DNA of 64,000 nt from Haloactinopolyspora alba (GCF_003014555.1 NZ_PYGE01000009.1:62001-126000), one strand, 5' to 3'. Positions 8,758 to 18,354 are shown, counted from the stretch's first letter. Numbers and translations are program-made. Notes: generated by a model from the letters alone, not told the origin.

Positions 8758-9869
8758 GAGCGGTCCGCGGCCGCACCGACGGCGGTGGTGGTCGGCGCGA
8801 CGATGCGTTCCTCCGTCTCCGCGTCGAACACCAGCGTCCGCTGTGCCCGGGCGCGGACCCAGCCGTGCGTGCCCGGAGTGGGTTCGTCGTCCTCGTCGAC
8901 GATGACCTGGAACAGCGTGCCTTGGGCGTCCACCGTGACCAGTACGGATGCTCCGAGGTTCTCGGCGACGGTGACCTCGCCGGCCACGGCGTCGTCGACA
9001 GCCGTGCTCGACCAGGACAGGTACTCGGGCCGGGCGCCCCACACGACCTGCCGGTCGTTGGCGACGGCGCCCTCGAGGCCGGACGGCAGCGGCAGTGACG
9101 CGCCGGCCAGCGACACCCGCCCGTCCTCGATGACGGCGGGGTGCAGGTTCATCGGTGTCGAGCCGACGAACCCCGCGACGAACGTGTCCGCGGGATACGA
9201 GAACACCTCACGCGGCGTGCCGATCTGGTGGATGCGGCCCTCGCGCATGATGGCCATCCGGTCGGCCAGCGCCAGCGCCTCGGCCTGGTCGTGGGTGACG
9301 AAGACGGTGGTGACGCCGAGCTCGCGCTGGAGCGTCGTGAGGAAGGTCCGCGCCTCGAGCCGCAGTCGCGCGTCCAGGTTCGACAACGGCTCGTCGAACA
9401 GGAACACCTGCGGGTTGCTGGCCACCGCGCGCGCCAGCGCGACGCGTTGCTGCTGACCGCCGGACAGCTGCCCCGGCCGGCGGGCCATCAGCCCGTCCAG
9501 TGACAGCCCGTTCCCGACGTCCTCGGCCTTGGCCAGCCGCTCGCCGCGGTCCACCTTCTGGATCTTCAGCGGGTACGCGATGTTGTCGGCGACGGACATG
9601 TGCGGGAACAGTGCGTAGTCCTGGAAGACCATGGCCACCTGGCGTTTGCCGGGCGGCAGGTCGGTCACGTCGCGGTCGCCGATGTGCAGCCGGCCGTCGG
9701 TCGCCGTCTCGAGCCCCGCGATGGTGCGTAGCAGAGTGGTCTTGCCGCACCCGGACGGGCCGAGCAGCGCGAAGAACTCGCCGTCGTCGATGGTGAGGTC
9801 GAGCCCGTCGACCGCCCGGACACTGCCGGGGAACTCCTTGACCAGGTGGTTGGTGGTGATCGCCGCCAT
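8754..9869 (-). CDS. Sugar ABC transporter ATP-binding protein (MalK/UgpC type)
   Basis: A 371-residue ATPase of the CUT1 carbohydrate uptake group. Walker A LGPSGCGKTTLLR near residue 38, signature LSGGQQQRVALARAVA, Walker B VFLFDEPLSNLDARLR and the switch His in VFVTHDQAEALALADR are all present; the last 120 residues form the TOBE/MOP-like regulatory domain usual for MalK relatives. The ATG at 9869 overlaps the permease stop (TGATG) and the gene end overlaps the PHP gene (GTGA). A dedicated ATPase in the operon is notable because many actinobacterial CUT1 systems share one MsiK-type ATPase. Confidence 0.92.
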   Translation of the reverse strand: MAAITTNHLVKEFPGSVRAVDGLDLTIDDGEFFALLGPSGCGKTTLLRTIAGLETATDGRLHIGDRDVTDLPPGKRQVAMVFQDYALFPHMSVADNIAYPLKIQKVDRGERLAKAEDVGNGLSLDGLMARRPGQLSGGQQQRVALARAVASNPQVFLFDEPLSNLDARLRLEARTFLTTLQRELGVTTVFVTHDQAEALALADRMAIMREGRIHQIGTPREVFSYPADTFVAGFVGSTPMNLHPAVIEDGRVSLAGASLPLPSGLEGAVANDRQVVWGARPEYLSWSSTAVDDAVAGEVTVAENLGASVLVTVDAQGTLFQVIVDEDDEPTPGTHGWVRARAQRTLVFDAETEERIVAPTTTAVGAAADRS

Positions 9870-10690
9870 CAGCGCTTGATCCCTCCGTGGAAGCGGAAGC
9901 CGTAGCGGCGGTTCACGAACAGGTACATGGCCACTACCGGGATGGAGAAGAGCAGGGAGAACGTGGAGATGAGGGCGAGGTTCGGCTGCCCGCCCTCGGT
10001 GTAGAAGGTGAACATCGTGACCGCCGCCGGTCGCTTCTCCGCCGAGCGCAGCAGGATGAACGGGACGAGGAAGTTGCCCCACACCTGCACCACCGCCCAC
10101 ACGGAGATGGTGGCCAGCCCGGGGCGCGCGATCGGCACGACGACCTGGCGCAGGATCTGCAGCGACGACGCCCCGTACACCCGCGCGGACTCCTCGTACG
10201 AGCGCGGCGTGGAGTCCATGAAGTCCTTGAGGATGAAGATCGCGGTCGGCAGCAGCCCGCCGGCGAGGACGAGGACGACGCCGAGCTGACGGTCGATCAG
10301 CCCCAGCTCGGAGATCAGCAGGAACGTCGGCACCATGGCGGCGGTGCCGGTGACGATCGACGACAACAGCAGCAACGTGTACAGGAGCGTGTCGCGGCCG
10401 GGGATGCGCACCCGCGACAGCGCGTACGACGACAGCGCGGCCAGCGTCAGCACGATGGCCACCGTTCCCGCGGCCAGGATCACCGAGTTCCACAGCGACC
10501 GCAGCGCGTACGGGTTGTCGACGAGCTCGCGGAAGTTCTGCAGCGTGAACTCCGGCCACGCCACGGTCAGCGACGGTGCGCTGTCGAACGGCGCGCTGGC
10601 GAGCCACAGCAGCGGGAGCGTGAAGAACGCCAGCACGAACGCGACGAAGACGTACCGGCCGATCACGCCGAGGGACTGACGCACGCTCAT
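9869..10690 (-). CDS. Sugar ABC transporter permease (MalG type)
   Basis: A 273-residue inner-membrane permease with six predicted membrane segments, the first being VFVAFVLAFFTLPLLWLAS. The EAA loop that docks onto the ATPase is clear: SYEESARVYGASSLQILRQ, then VVVPIARPG. Length fits MalG-type proteins. The start at 10690 overlaps the stop of the MalF-type gene (ATGA) and the end overlaps the ATPase start (TGATG). Confidence 0.92.
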   Translation of the reverse strand: MSVRQSLGVIGRYVFVAFVLAFFTLPLLWLASAPFDSAPSLTVAWPEFTLQNFRELVDNPYALRSLWNSVILAAGTVAIVLTLAALSSYALSRVRIPGRDTLLYTLLLLSSIVTGTAAMVPTFLLISELGLIDRQLGVVLVLAGGLLPTAIFILKDFMDSTPRSYEESARVYGASSLQILRQVVVPIARPGLATISVWAVVQVWGNFLVPFILLRSAEKRPAAVTMFTFYTEGGQPNLALISTFSLLFSIPVVAMYLFVNRRYGFRFHGGIKR

Positions 10691-11634
10691 GGTTTGCGCT
10701 CCCGCAGCAGTCGCAGGTACACCGACGCGATCACCAGGTTGATCAGGATCATGATCAGCGAGAGCGCGGCGCCGCGGCCGAGGGCGCCCTCGTTGAGAGC
10801 GACCCGGTAGATGTAGACGCCGAGGATCTCGCTGCGTCCCTCGGGACCGCCGCGGGTGATCAGGTACGGGGTGAACACGTTGAACGTCCACAACGTGATG
10901 AGCAGCGTGTTCGTCAGGATGTGTCCGCGGATGTTCGGGAAGACGACGTCGCGCAGCGTGGCCAGAGTGCCGGCCCCGGACATCCGCGCCGTCTCGAACT
11001 GCGACGGCGGGACGGACGCCAGCGCGGAGCTGAACAGCAGCATCGAGAACGCGGTGCCGTTCCAGATGTTGAAGATGATGATGGACTGCATCGGGTACTC
11101 GAGCAGCCACGCGGTGCCCTCGGTGCCCAGCAGCGCGTTCAGGGTCCCGTCGTGCCGGGACAGCAGCGCGATCCAGAGGAACGCGATGACCGACGCGGGA
11201 ATGATCCACGCCAGCAGCACGACCGTCTCGAGCAATGAGCGGATCGACGGCCGGAGCCTGCGGGTCGTCCACGCCAGCGAGAAGCCGAGGACCGACTGCC
11301 CGACCACCGCGGAGAAGAACACGAACAGCAGCGTCAGCAGCAGCGAGTTGTGAAACGACGGGTCGGTGAGCGCGTCGAGGTAGTTGTCCAGCCCGACGAA
11401 CTCCGGCTCCACCGCCGCCAGTCCTGTCAGCCGCCAGTTCGTCAGCCCGAGGTACAGCGTCCACAGCGCGGGGAAGATCAGGAAGATGCTGATCAGCAGC
11501 AACGCCGGCGCCACGAAGGCCGCGGCGCGCCCGCGGCCGAGCCCCGCCGCGTCGGTGTCGTCGATTCGTGGGCGCCGCCGGGACCGTTCGGAGGGTCCCG
11601 GCGGCGCGGGATCAGTCTGCGATGGCGCCGTCAT
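10687..11634 (-). CDS. Sugar ABC transporter permease (MalF type)
   Basis: A permease of about 315 residues with an N-terminal cytoplasmic tail rich in Pro and Arg, then six membrane helices starting at AAAFVAPALLLISIFLIFPAL. The EAA loop is present in degenerate form (QFETARMSGAGTLATLRD). I favour the ATG at 11634 giving MTAPSQTD, which overlaps the binding-protein gene by 23 nt; an ATG at 11658 would add eight residues. It pairs with the MalG-type gene downstream (ATGA overlap). Confidence 0.88.
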   Translation of the reverse strand: MTAPSQTDPAPPGPSERSRRRPRIDDTDAAGLGRGRAAAFVAPALLLISIFLIFPALWTLYLGLTNWRLTGLAAVEPEFVGLDNYLDALTDPSFHNSLLLTLLFVFFSAVVGQSVLGFSLAWTTRRLRPSIRSLLETVVLLAWIIPASVIAFLWIALLSRHDGTLNALLGTEGTAWLLEYPMQSIIIFNIWNGTAFSMLLFSSALASVPPSQFETARMSGAGTLATLRDVVFPNIRGHILTNTLLITLWTFNVFTPYLITRGGPEGRSEILGVYIYRVALNEGALGRGAALSLIMILINLVIASVYLRLLRERKP

Positions 11635-13039
11635 CACCGATGATGCCCTCGAGCTCACTCTGGTACGTCGACGCGGCCTCGTCGGGCGAGGTGCCGGAGA
11701 CGACGCTGGCGGTCGCCTCCTGCAGCGCCACCGACACCTGCGGGTACGCGGCCAGCGACGGCCGGTAGGCGGTGATGGGCAGCACCTCCTCGGCGACGAA
11801 GGTGAGCATCGGGTCGTCGGCGAGGGCGGTGGCGTTCACGTCGTCGCGCGGGGTGATCCGGGCCGAGCCGGCGAGCATCGCCTCGAACGCCTCCGGCGAG
11901 TTCATGAACCGCAGCAGCTCCCATGCCTGCTGCGGGTACTCGGTGTTCGGGTTGAGCACGCGGCCGGTGCCACCGGACATGCTGACGAAGTCCTGCCCGT
12001 TGATGCCGGCTCCGGGCTCGCGGGCGGGGATCTTCGCCCAGCCGACGGCCTCGTCGCGGTTCTGCATCGGGGCGATGCCGCCGTCCGGGTTGATGACCGA
12101 TCGCCAGAGGTAGTCGCTCTCGATGAGCATGCCGAGCTCACCGTTGGCGAACATCTGGAACGAGGTGTCGCGGCCCTGGGCCTCCTGCTGGATCAGCGGG
12201 TCACCGAGCGGCTGGTCACCGCCGTACACGTCGGCGTAGAAGCCGAGCGTCTCGGTGACGCCCTCGGATCCGCCGGTCCACTCGCCGTCGTTCCACACCA
12301 GCTCGCCGGTGCCGGCCAGCAGCGGCAGGAACCCCTGCATGGTGGTCGCCTCGCCCATCGCGGTTCCGGCGTTGATCTGCAGCGGGGTGACGCCGTCGAG
12401 CTGCTGCAGCTGCCTCGCGGCGTCGAGGATCTCCTGCCAGCTGGTCGGCTGCCAGTCCGCGGGCAGCCCTGCCTGGGCGAACAGCTCCTTGTTGAAGTAG
12501 ATGACGCGGCCGTCGGTGCCCAGCGGGATCCCGTACTTCTGGTCCTCGAACGACATCGCCTGCTGCACGGCCTCGGGGATCTGCTCCCAGCCGTCCCAGT
12601 CGTCGACGCCTTCGCCGGCGACCTCGGTCAGCGGCTCGATGTAGCCCGCTTCGGCGAACTCGCCGGTCCAGATGCCGTCGATGCCGATGATGTCGGCTCC
12701 GGAGTCGGACTGCAGGTCAAGGGCGATCTTGGTCTTGTACTCCTCGTCGTCGACGCCGTTCGCCTCGAACTCGACCGTGACGTCGACGCCTTGCTCCTTC
12801 TTCATGGCGGTGAACTCCGGGATCACCCAGTCGGTGATCCAGGTGGCCTCTTCGGTGTTCTTGCCGCCCTTGATGGCGTTGGACGTGATGGTCAACGTGA
12901 CCTCGGTGGCGTCGGCGTTCCGGCTCGGGTCGCCGCCACCACCACCGCCCCCGTCGTCGTCGCTACCGCAGGCGGCCAGGACGAGCGCCGATGCGAGGAG
13001 CCCGGCGGCGGCCCCGCCCAGCCTGTTGGTGCGCCTCAT
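11612..13039 (-). CDS. Extracellular sugar-binding lipoprotein
   Basis: A 475-residue family 1 solute-binding protein. The N-terminus is a classic lipoprotein signal (MRRTNRLGG, hydrophobic stretch, LVLAAC lipobox), after which comes a Gly/Asp-rich linker that keeps the receptor off the membrane. The body has the periplasmic-binding fold typical of CUT1 systems (KYGIPLGTDGRVIYFNKELFAQAG, and near the end NTEYPQQAWELLRFMNSPEAFE). The ATG at 13039 follows GGAGGATTCG. It is the first gene of the five-gene transporter/PHP operon and is divergent from a GntR regulator that probably controls it. The ligand is likely an oligosaccharide. Confidence 0.93.
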   Translation of the reverse strand: MRRTNRLGGAAAGLLASALVLAACGSDDDGGGGGGGDPSRNADATEVTLTITSNAIKGGKNTEEATWITDWVIPEFTAMKKEQGVDVTVEFEANGVDDEEYKTKIALDLQSDSGADIIGIDGIWTGEFAEAGYIEPLTEVAGEGVDDWDGWEQIPEAVQQAMSFEDQKYGIPLGTDGRVIYFNKELFAQAGLPADWQPTSWQEILDAARQLQQLDGVTPLQINAGTAMGEATTMQGFLPLLAGTGELVWNDGEWTGGSEGVTETLGFYADVYGGDQPLGDPLIQQEAQGRDTSFQMFANGELGMLIESDYLWRSVINPDGGIAPMQNRDEAVGWAKIPAREPGAGINGQDFVSMSGGTGRVLNPNTEYPQQAWELLRFMNSPEAFEAMLAGSARITPRDDVNATALADDPMLTFVAEEVLPITAYRPSLAAYPQVSVALQEATASVVSGTSPDEAASTYQSELEGIIGDDGAIAD

Positions 13040-13312
13040 CGAATCCTCCAGAGCAGAAACGTCACTGGTTCTGCTGTCAGATTGTCATGACCTATTAACT
13101 GACGCTAGACATCGAGGCAACGTTTGACCCAACTGCAATGTCCTCGTCCTCGTCCGACGGATCCGGTCACCGGCGGCGGGTGTGCCGGCGTTCGCCGACG
13201 TGACCAGCGGCGTCGGGCCGCAAGCAGGGGCCGTGCCGGTCGCGTCCGACGCCGGAGCAGGGGTCAATGTCCTAACATACTGATGTCCGCTGTTGAATGA
13301 TGAGGGGGTCAG
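13040..13312. promoter_or_regulatory. Divergent promoter region of the sugar ABC operon and gntR
   Basis: This 273-bp region separates the binding-protein gene from the GntR gene. An 8-bp palindrome GTCATGAC at 13084-13091 lies 45-50 bp before the transporter start and resembles the CGTCATGATGACG palindrome at 14151-14163 in front of the next gene; both could be sites for the HutC-type GntR. Match quality is suggestive only. The gntR ribosome site GAGGGGG is at 13302-13308. Confidence 0.4.
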
Positions 13313-14056
13313 GTGCCTGAAGGCATCCCGCGGCTCGTTGTCGACCGCACCAGCCCGGTCCCGCTGTACTTCCAGGTTGCGCAGCATCTGGAGCAGCTGA
13401 TCGAGTCCGGTGCCTACCCGCCGGGGACACGCCTGGACAACGAGATCGATCTGGCCGACCAGCTCGGCCTGTCCAGGCCGACGATGCGCCGCGCGATCGA
13501 GTACCTGGTCGACCGCGGGCTGCTGGTGCGCAAGCGCGGCGTGGGCACCCAGGTGGTGCAGCCCAAGGTCCGCCGCCCGGTGGAGCTTTCCAGCCTCTAC
13601 GACGACCTGCGCGACAGCGGCAAGCAGCCGCGTACCGACGTGCTCTCGTTCGAGGTCCAGGAGCCGAGCGAGGTCGTGGCCCAGGCGCTGGGGCTGGACG
13701 ACAGCGCCGAGGTCTACGTGATCCGGCGGCTGCGGTACGCCGCGGACGACCCGTTGTCGATCATGACCAACTACGTGCCGACGACGCTCATCGACCTCGA
13801 TGCCGACGTGTTGCGACGCTCCGGTCTCTACGAGGTCATCCGCACCGCGGGCATCACGCTGAAGATCGCGACACAGTCGATCGGCGGACGCGCCGCCCGT
13901 GCTCCGGAGGCGCGGCTGCTGGCCGAGAAGCCGGGCGCCCCTCTGCTGACGATGACCCGCGTGGCCTACGACGAGGCGGGACGCGCGGTCGAGTACGGGT
14001 CGCACGTGTACCGCGCGTCGCTGTACACCTTCGAACTGACCCTCACCACCGCTTGA
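13313..14056 (+). CDS. GntR family transcriptional regulator (HutC/FarR type)
   Basis: A 247-residue repressor. The N-terminal winged helix is complete: PLYFQVAQHLEQLIESGAY, then PPGTRLDNEIDLADQLGLSRPTMRRAIEYLVDRGLLVRKRGVGTQV. The remaining 160 residues are a UbiC-transcription-regulator-associated (UTRA) ligand domain (VYVIRRLRYAADDPLSIMTNYVP). The GTG start follows GAGGGGGTCAG. It is divergent from the sugar ABC operon, the usual layout for local control, and lies upstream of the ThuA/dehydrogenase gene. The ligand is probably a sugar or sugar phosphate. Confidence 0.9.
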   Translation: MPEGIPRLVVDRTSPVPLYFQVAQHLEQLIESGAYPPGTRLDNEIDLADQLGLSRPTMRRAIEYLVDRGLLVRKRGVGTQVVQPKVRRPVELSSLYDDLRDSGKQPRTDVLSFEVQEPSEVVAQALGLDDSAEVYVIRRLRYAADDPLSIMTNYVPTTLIDLDADVLRRSGLYEVIRTAGITLKIATQSIGGRAARAPEARLLAEKPGAPLLTMTRVAYDEAGRAVEYGSHVYRASLYTFELTLTTA

Positions 14057-14124
14057 CATTCAGCACGTCGGTCCAGAAGTCAGGCGTTCTCCATAGTGCG
14101 GATATTCTCCGCTGTTTGGATAAC

Positions 14125-14163
14125 TTGACAAAATTCCGACACGCGATCATCGTCATGATGACG
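14125..14163 (+). promoter_or_regulatory. Putative promoter and palindromic operator of the ThuA/dehydrogenase gene
   Basis: A perfect TTGACA (14125-14130) lies 92 nt before the coding start. At the place where the -10 region should be is a 13-bp palindrome CGTCAT-G-ATGACG (14151-14163), whose core matches GTCATGAC in front of the sugar ABC operon. No good -10 hexamer is visible, consistent with an activated or repressed promoter. Confidence 0.4.
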
Positions 14164-14216
14164 ATTTACTGGCAGGTCGTCGGTCCAGCATCCGCACGAG
14201 TGATGGTGAGGGGACT

Positions 14217-17200
14217 ATGCGACTGTTGTTCCGGTACGCGCTGTTCATGGCGCTGTTCGCGCTCGTGGCCCAGGGAATTCCCGGTGTGGCCGCGCCGACC
14301 GCCGCAGCCCAGGACGAAGAGCAGGACCAGGTTCTGTTCTTCCACCGCACGACGGGTTTCCGGCACGATTCCATACCGACGGCCATCGCCACGGTAGAAG
14401 CGCTGGGCGCCGAGAACGGCTTCTCGGTGACCGATACGCAGGATGCGTCGGTATTCACCGATGAGCAGCTCGAACAGTACGACGCCGTCATCTTCTACAC
14501 CGATGGCGAGAACACGCTCAATGCCGACCAGCGCCGAGCATTCGAACGGTATATCCATCGTGGCGGCGGTTACGTCGGACTCCATTCGGCGACGAACATG
14601 GATAAGGCCGACTGGCCCTGGTACAAGGACCTGCTCGGTGGTGCGCAATTCCGCAGTCACCCGTCCGGGGACGGCCAGTTCCAGGAGGCCACCGTCCGCG
14701 TCGAGGACGGCTCGCACCCGTCGACGTCCGGGTTGCCGGCCGAGTGGACACGCGAGGACGAGTGGTACAACTTCACCGCCAATCCGCGCGAGAAGGTGCA
14801 CGTCCTGGCGACGCTGGACGAGTCGACCTACGAACCGGGCCCGGACGCCATGGGCGAGGACCACCCGATCGCCTGGTGCTCGAACTTCGACGGTGGACGC
14901 GTCTGGTACACGGCGCTCGGGCACAAGAGCGAGTACTACGACGAGCCACTGATGCGTGAACACCTGCTCGGCGGCATCCAGTGGGCGACCGGAGCGGCCG
15001 GAGCCGAGACCGACTGCGGCGAGCCGCGCGACGGTGTCCCCACCGGAGCATCGTTCGAGAAGGTCGCACTGGACGACAACACCGCGAACCCGATGGAGCT
15101 GGCGGTCGCGCCGGACGGCCGGGTCTTCTACGTCGAGCTCGGCGGCGCGGTGAAGATCTACGACCCCGACTCGGGTGCGATCGAACAAGCCGCGCAGATC
15201 CCGGTGCATCGCGGCAACGAGAACGGCTTGCTGGGCATCGCGCTGGACCCGGACTTCGAGACCAACCAGTGGCTCTACCTGTTCTACAGCGCGCCGTCGC
15301 CACAGGTGCAGCACGTGTCCCGGTTCACCGTGGACGGCAACACGCTGGACATGGCTTCGGAGAAGGTGCTGCTGGAGATTCCGCACCAGCGCGAGGTCTG
15401 CTGCCACTCGGCGGGCTCGATGGCCTTCGGTCCGGACGGCAACCTGTTCTTCTCCACCGGCGACGACACCGCGCACTTCGCGTCGCAGGGCTACGCACCC
15501 ATCGACGGGCGCATCTACGACCAGTACGAGAGCGAGGACGCCAAGCGCTCCTACGACGCGCGGCGGAGCTCGGGCAACACCAACGACCTACGCGGCAAGA
15601 TCATCCGGATCACGCCGGAGGACGACGGCACGTACTCGATCCCGGAGGGCAACCTGTTCCCGCCGGGGACCGAGAACACCCGCCCGGAGATCTACACGAT
15701 GGGTCACCGCAACCCGTTCCGGATCGCCGTCGACGACGAGACCGGCTGGGTCTACGCCGGCGAGGTCGGGCCGGACGCGAACAGCGACGACCCCGACCGC
15801 GGCCCGCGCGGCTACGACGAGTTCAACCAGATCCGCGAAGCCGGCAACTACGGCTGGCCGTACTGCATCGCCGACAACCAGCCCTACCGGGAGTGGGACT
15901 TCGCGACCAGCACCCCCGGTGAGCTGTTCGACTGCGAGAACGGCCCGGCGAACGACTCGCCGTTCAACACCGGACTCGGCACCGTCCCGCCGGCCGAGGA
16001 CGCGTTCATCTGGTACCCGTACGGCGAGTCGCCGGAGTTCCCGGAGATTCCCACCGGCGCCGGGCGTTCGGCGTACGCCGGCGACGTCTACCACTACGAG
16101 GAAGGGTTGCTGGGCGACGGGCAGTTCCCGGAGTACTACGACGACGGTGTGTTCATCATGGACTGGTCGCGGAACTGGATCGGTCACGTCACGCTGGACG
16201 AGAACGGCGACTACGCCGGGTTCGAGCGGTTCATGCCCGACACCCTGTTCCGGAGCCCGCACGACATGGAGTTCGGCCCGGACGGCGCGATGTACCTGAT
16301 CGAGTGGGGCATCGACTTCAACTATGCCGGCGAGAACGTCAACCCCGACTCCGGCCTCTACAAGATCAACTACGCCGAAGGCGCGCGGACCCCGGTCGCG
16401 AACGCCGAAGCCGACCGCGACAGCGGCCCCGCGCCGCTCGAGGTGGCATTCACCGGCGACGGCAGCCACGACCCGGACGGTGACGAGCTGACCTACGCCT
16501 GGGACTTCGGCGACGGGGCGACCTCGGACGTAGTGAACCCCACGCACACCTTCTCCGAACCCGGCGAGTACACGGTTCAGCTGACGGTGACGGACCCGTC
16601 CGGGCGTTCCAGCAGTTCCAACCTCACCATCACGGCCGGGAACTCACGCCCGGAGGTGACGATCGAGGCCCCGGCCGACGGGCAGGTCTTCACCTGGGGA
16701 GACGAGATCCCCTATCGCGTCTCGGTGACCGACGCGGAGGACGGCACCGGTGGTGAGATCGACTGCAGCCGGGTGACCGTCCAGCAAGGGCTCTTCCACG
16801 ACGAGGGCGGTAACGCCCACGTGCATCCCGGCACGTCGCAGACCGGCTGCGAGGGCGTCATCGCCACTCAGCCGGACGCCGAGCACGGCGAGGGCGCGGA
16901 CGTCACCGCGCTGATCACCGCCAGCTACACCGACCTCGGCGGTGACACCGGCGCGCCCGAGCTGACCGGTGGTGTGTCGCACTTCCTGCAACCGCATCGT
17001 AAGGAGGCCGAGCACTTCAGCGCCTCGTCGGAGGTCGGCGTCACCGAAGCCAACGACGAGGAGACCGGCGGCGTCGACGCGATCACCGGCGCTGACGGAG
17101 CATGGGCGGCGTACGAGCCCTTCAGCCTCGACGGCGTCGGCGACGTGACACTGCGCGCCGCGGCCATGAGCGACACCACGGTCGAGGTGCGCCGCGACGG

Positions 17201-18296
17201 GCCCGACGGCGAGCTGCTGGGCACCGCACAGGTCGAAGGCTCCGTGGACATCGGCCGGGTGGCCGGGCCGGAAGGCTTCGGCAGCGCGGTGCAGCTCAAC
17301 GGGTCGAGCTCGCTCGAGCGTGTGGACATGCCCGCGGGAGTCGTCAGCGATGTGCAGGACTTCACCATCTCCGCCTGGGTGAACTGGAACGGCAACCAGA
17401 CGTGGGCGAGGATCTTCGATCTCGGCTCGGGCACGGACAACTACATGTTCCTCACCCCCAGCGCGGGCGGTACCGGCAACCTCCGCTACGCGATCACGAC
17501 AGGTGCGGGCGAGCAACAGATCAACGGCTCGCAGCCGCTGCCCACCGACGGGTGGCAGCACGTCGCGGTCACGCTGTCCGGTGACACCGGCACGCTGTAC
17601 CTGAACGGTGAGCCGATCGGGACCAACGAGAACATGACGCTCAGCCCGTCGGATCTGGGTCAGACGCCGCAGAACTGGATCGGTGATTCGCAGTGGTCGG
17701 CCGATCCGCTGCTCGACGGGTCCGTCGACGATTTCGCCATCGCCGACCGCGCGCTGACGCCGGCCGAGGTCCAGTCCCTGATGGACACGCCCGGCGGCGA
17801 CGTGGGCGGCGGCAACGTCGCCTGGTACCAGTTCGACGAGGACGGCGGGCCCACCGCGGTCGACTCCTCGGGCCAGGGCAACGACGCGAGCATCGCGGTC
17901 GCCGACGATGCCGCGGTCTGGCAGGACGTGACGGTCGACCTGGCCGCCACCGAGGGGACGTTCCCGCTGCACATCGTCTTCCCGGACAACGAGTTGCGGG
18001 TGAACTGGATGAAGTTCGGCGAGGCGGACGTCGAACCGGGCCGGTGCCCCGCGCCGGACACCCGGGAGACGGTCGTCGTCGGTGACGTCGACAGTGGCGT
18101 GCCGAACTACGTCACCGGCACCGACGCCTGTACGGTCAACGACCTGATCGACGAGGAAGGTGACTGGGCCAACCACGGAGCGTTCGTCCGGCACGTGGGC
18201 GAGGTGACCGATCAGCTCGTCATGGACGAGGTGATCACCCGCCGCGAGCGTGGTGCGATCGTCCGAGCGGCCGGCGCGAGCGACATCGGCCGCTAA
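14217..18296 (+). CDS. Secreted ThuA / PQQ-type sugar dehydrogenase / PKD / CBM6-LamG multidomain protein
   Basis: A 1359-residue secreted protein. Approximate order: signal peptide 1-31; ThuA domain 36-265 (VLFFHRTTGFRHDSI, GGGYVGLHSATN); glucose/sorbosone dehydrogenase beta-propeller 277-735 (GLLGIALDPDF, REVCCHSAGSMAFGPDGNL, GHRNPFRIAVD); PKD domain 738-820 (YAWDFGDG); a linker domain 827-928; then a CBM6-like domain that starts at 930 (KEAEHFSASS) and finishes at 1234-1270 (WQDVTVDL, ELRVNWMKFGE). Residues 1009-1233 between the two halves are LamG sequence (DFTISAWVNW). ThuA proteins are tied to sugar oxidation, and this dehydrogenase fold usually uses PQQ at the cell surface. It follows gntR. 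The substrate is unknown; binding modules imply a polysaccharide. Confidence 0.88.
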   Translation: MRLLFRYALFMALFALVAQGIPGVAAPTAAAQDEEQDQVLFFHRTTGFRHDSIPTAIATVEALGAENGFSVTDTQDASVFTDEQLEQYDAVIFYTDGENTLNADQRRAFERYIHRGGGYVGLHSATNMDKADWPWYKDLLGGAQFRSHPSGDGQFQEATVRVEDGSHPSTSGLPAEWTREDEWYNFTANPREKVHVLATLDESTYEPGPDAMGEDHPIAWCSNFDGGRVWYTALGHKSEYYDEPLMREHLLGGIQWATGAAGAETDCGEPRDGVPTGASFEKVALDDNTANPMELAVAPDGRVFYVELGGAVKIYDPDSGAIEQAAQIPVHRGNENGLLGIALDPDFETNQWLYLFYSAPSPQVQHVSRFTVDGNTLDMASEKVLLEIPHQREVCCHSAGSMAFGPDGNLFFSTGDDTAHFASQGYAPIDGRIYDQYESEDAKRSYDARRSSGNTNDLRGKIIRITPEDDGTYSIPEGNLFPPGTENTRPEIYTMGHRNPFRIAVDDETGWVYAGEVGPDANSDDPDRGPRGYDEFNQIREAGNYGWPYCIADNQPYREWDFATSTPGELFDCENGPANDSPFNTGLGTVPPAEDAFIWYPYGESPEFPEIPTGAGRSAYAGDVYHYEEGLLGDGQFPEYYDDGVFIMDWSRNWIGHVTLDENGDYAGFERFMPDTLFRSPHDMEFGPDGAMYLIEWGIDFNYAGENVNPDSGLYKINYAEGARTPVANAEADRDSGPAPLEVAFTGDGSHDPDGDELTYAWDFGDGATSDVVNPTHTFSEPGEYTVQLTVTDPSGRSSSSNLTITAGNSRPEVTIEAPADGQVFTWGDEIPYRVSVTDAEDGTGGEIDCSRVTVQQGLFHDEGGNAHVHPGTSQTGCEGVIATQPDAEHGEGADVTALITASYTDLGGDTGAPELTGGVSHFLQPHRKEAEHFSASSEVGVTEANDEETGGVDAITGADGAWAAYEPFSLDGVGDVTLRAAAMSDTTVEVRRDGPDGELLGTAQVEGSVDIGRVAGPEGFGSAVQLNGSSSLERVDMPAGVVSDVQDFTISAWVNWNGNQTWARIFDLGSGTDNYMFLTPSAGGTGNLRYAITTGAGEQQINGSQPLPTDGWQHVAVTLSGDTGTLYLNGEPIGTNENMTLSPSDLGQTPQNWIGDSQWSADPLLDGSVDDFAIADRALTPAEVQSLMDTPGGDVGGGNVAWYQFDEDGGPTAVDSSGQGNDASIAVADDAAVWQDVTVDLAATEGTFPLHIVFPDNELRVNWMKFGEADVEPGRCPAPDTRETVVVGDVDSGVPNYVTGTDACTVNDLIDEEGDWANHGAFVRHVGEVTDQLVMDEVITRRERGAIVRAAGASDIGR

Positions 18297-18320
18297 CGGC
18301 TGCCCACCTCAATGGTGTTC

Positions 18321-18354
18321 GTGCGGCCCGAGCCCTCTGCGGCTCGGGCCGCAC
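18321..18354. terminator. Strong hairpin terminator
   Basis: A perfect 14-bp stem with GTGCGGCCCGAGCC as left arm and a CTCTGC loop sits 25 nt after the stop of the ThuA/dehydrogenase gene. There is no T-run, as is common in high-G+C actinobacteria. It lies in a convergent junction and may also act on leftward transcription. Confidence 0.8.
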
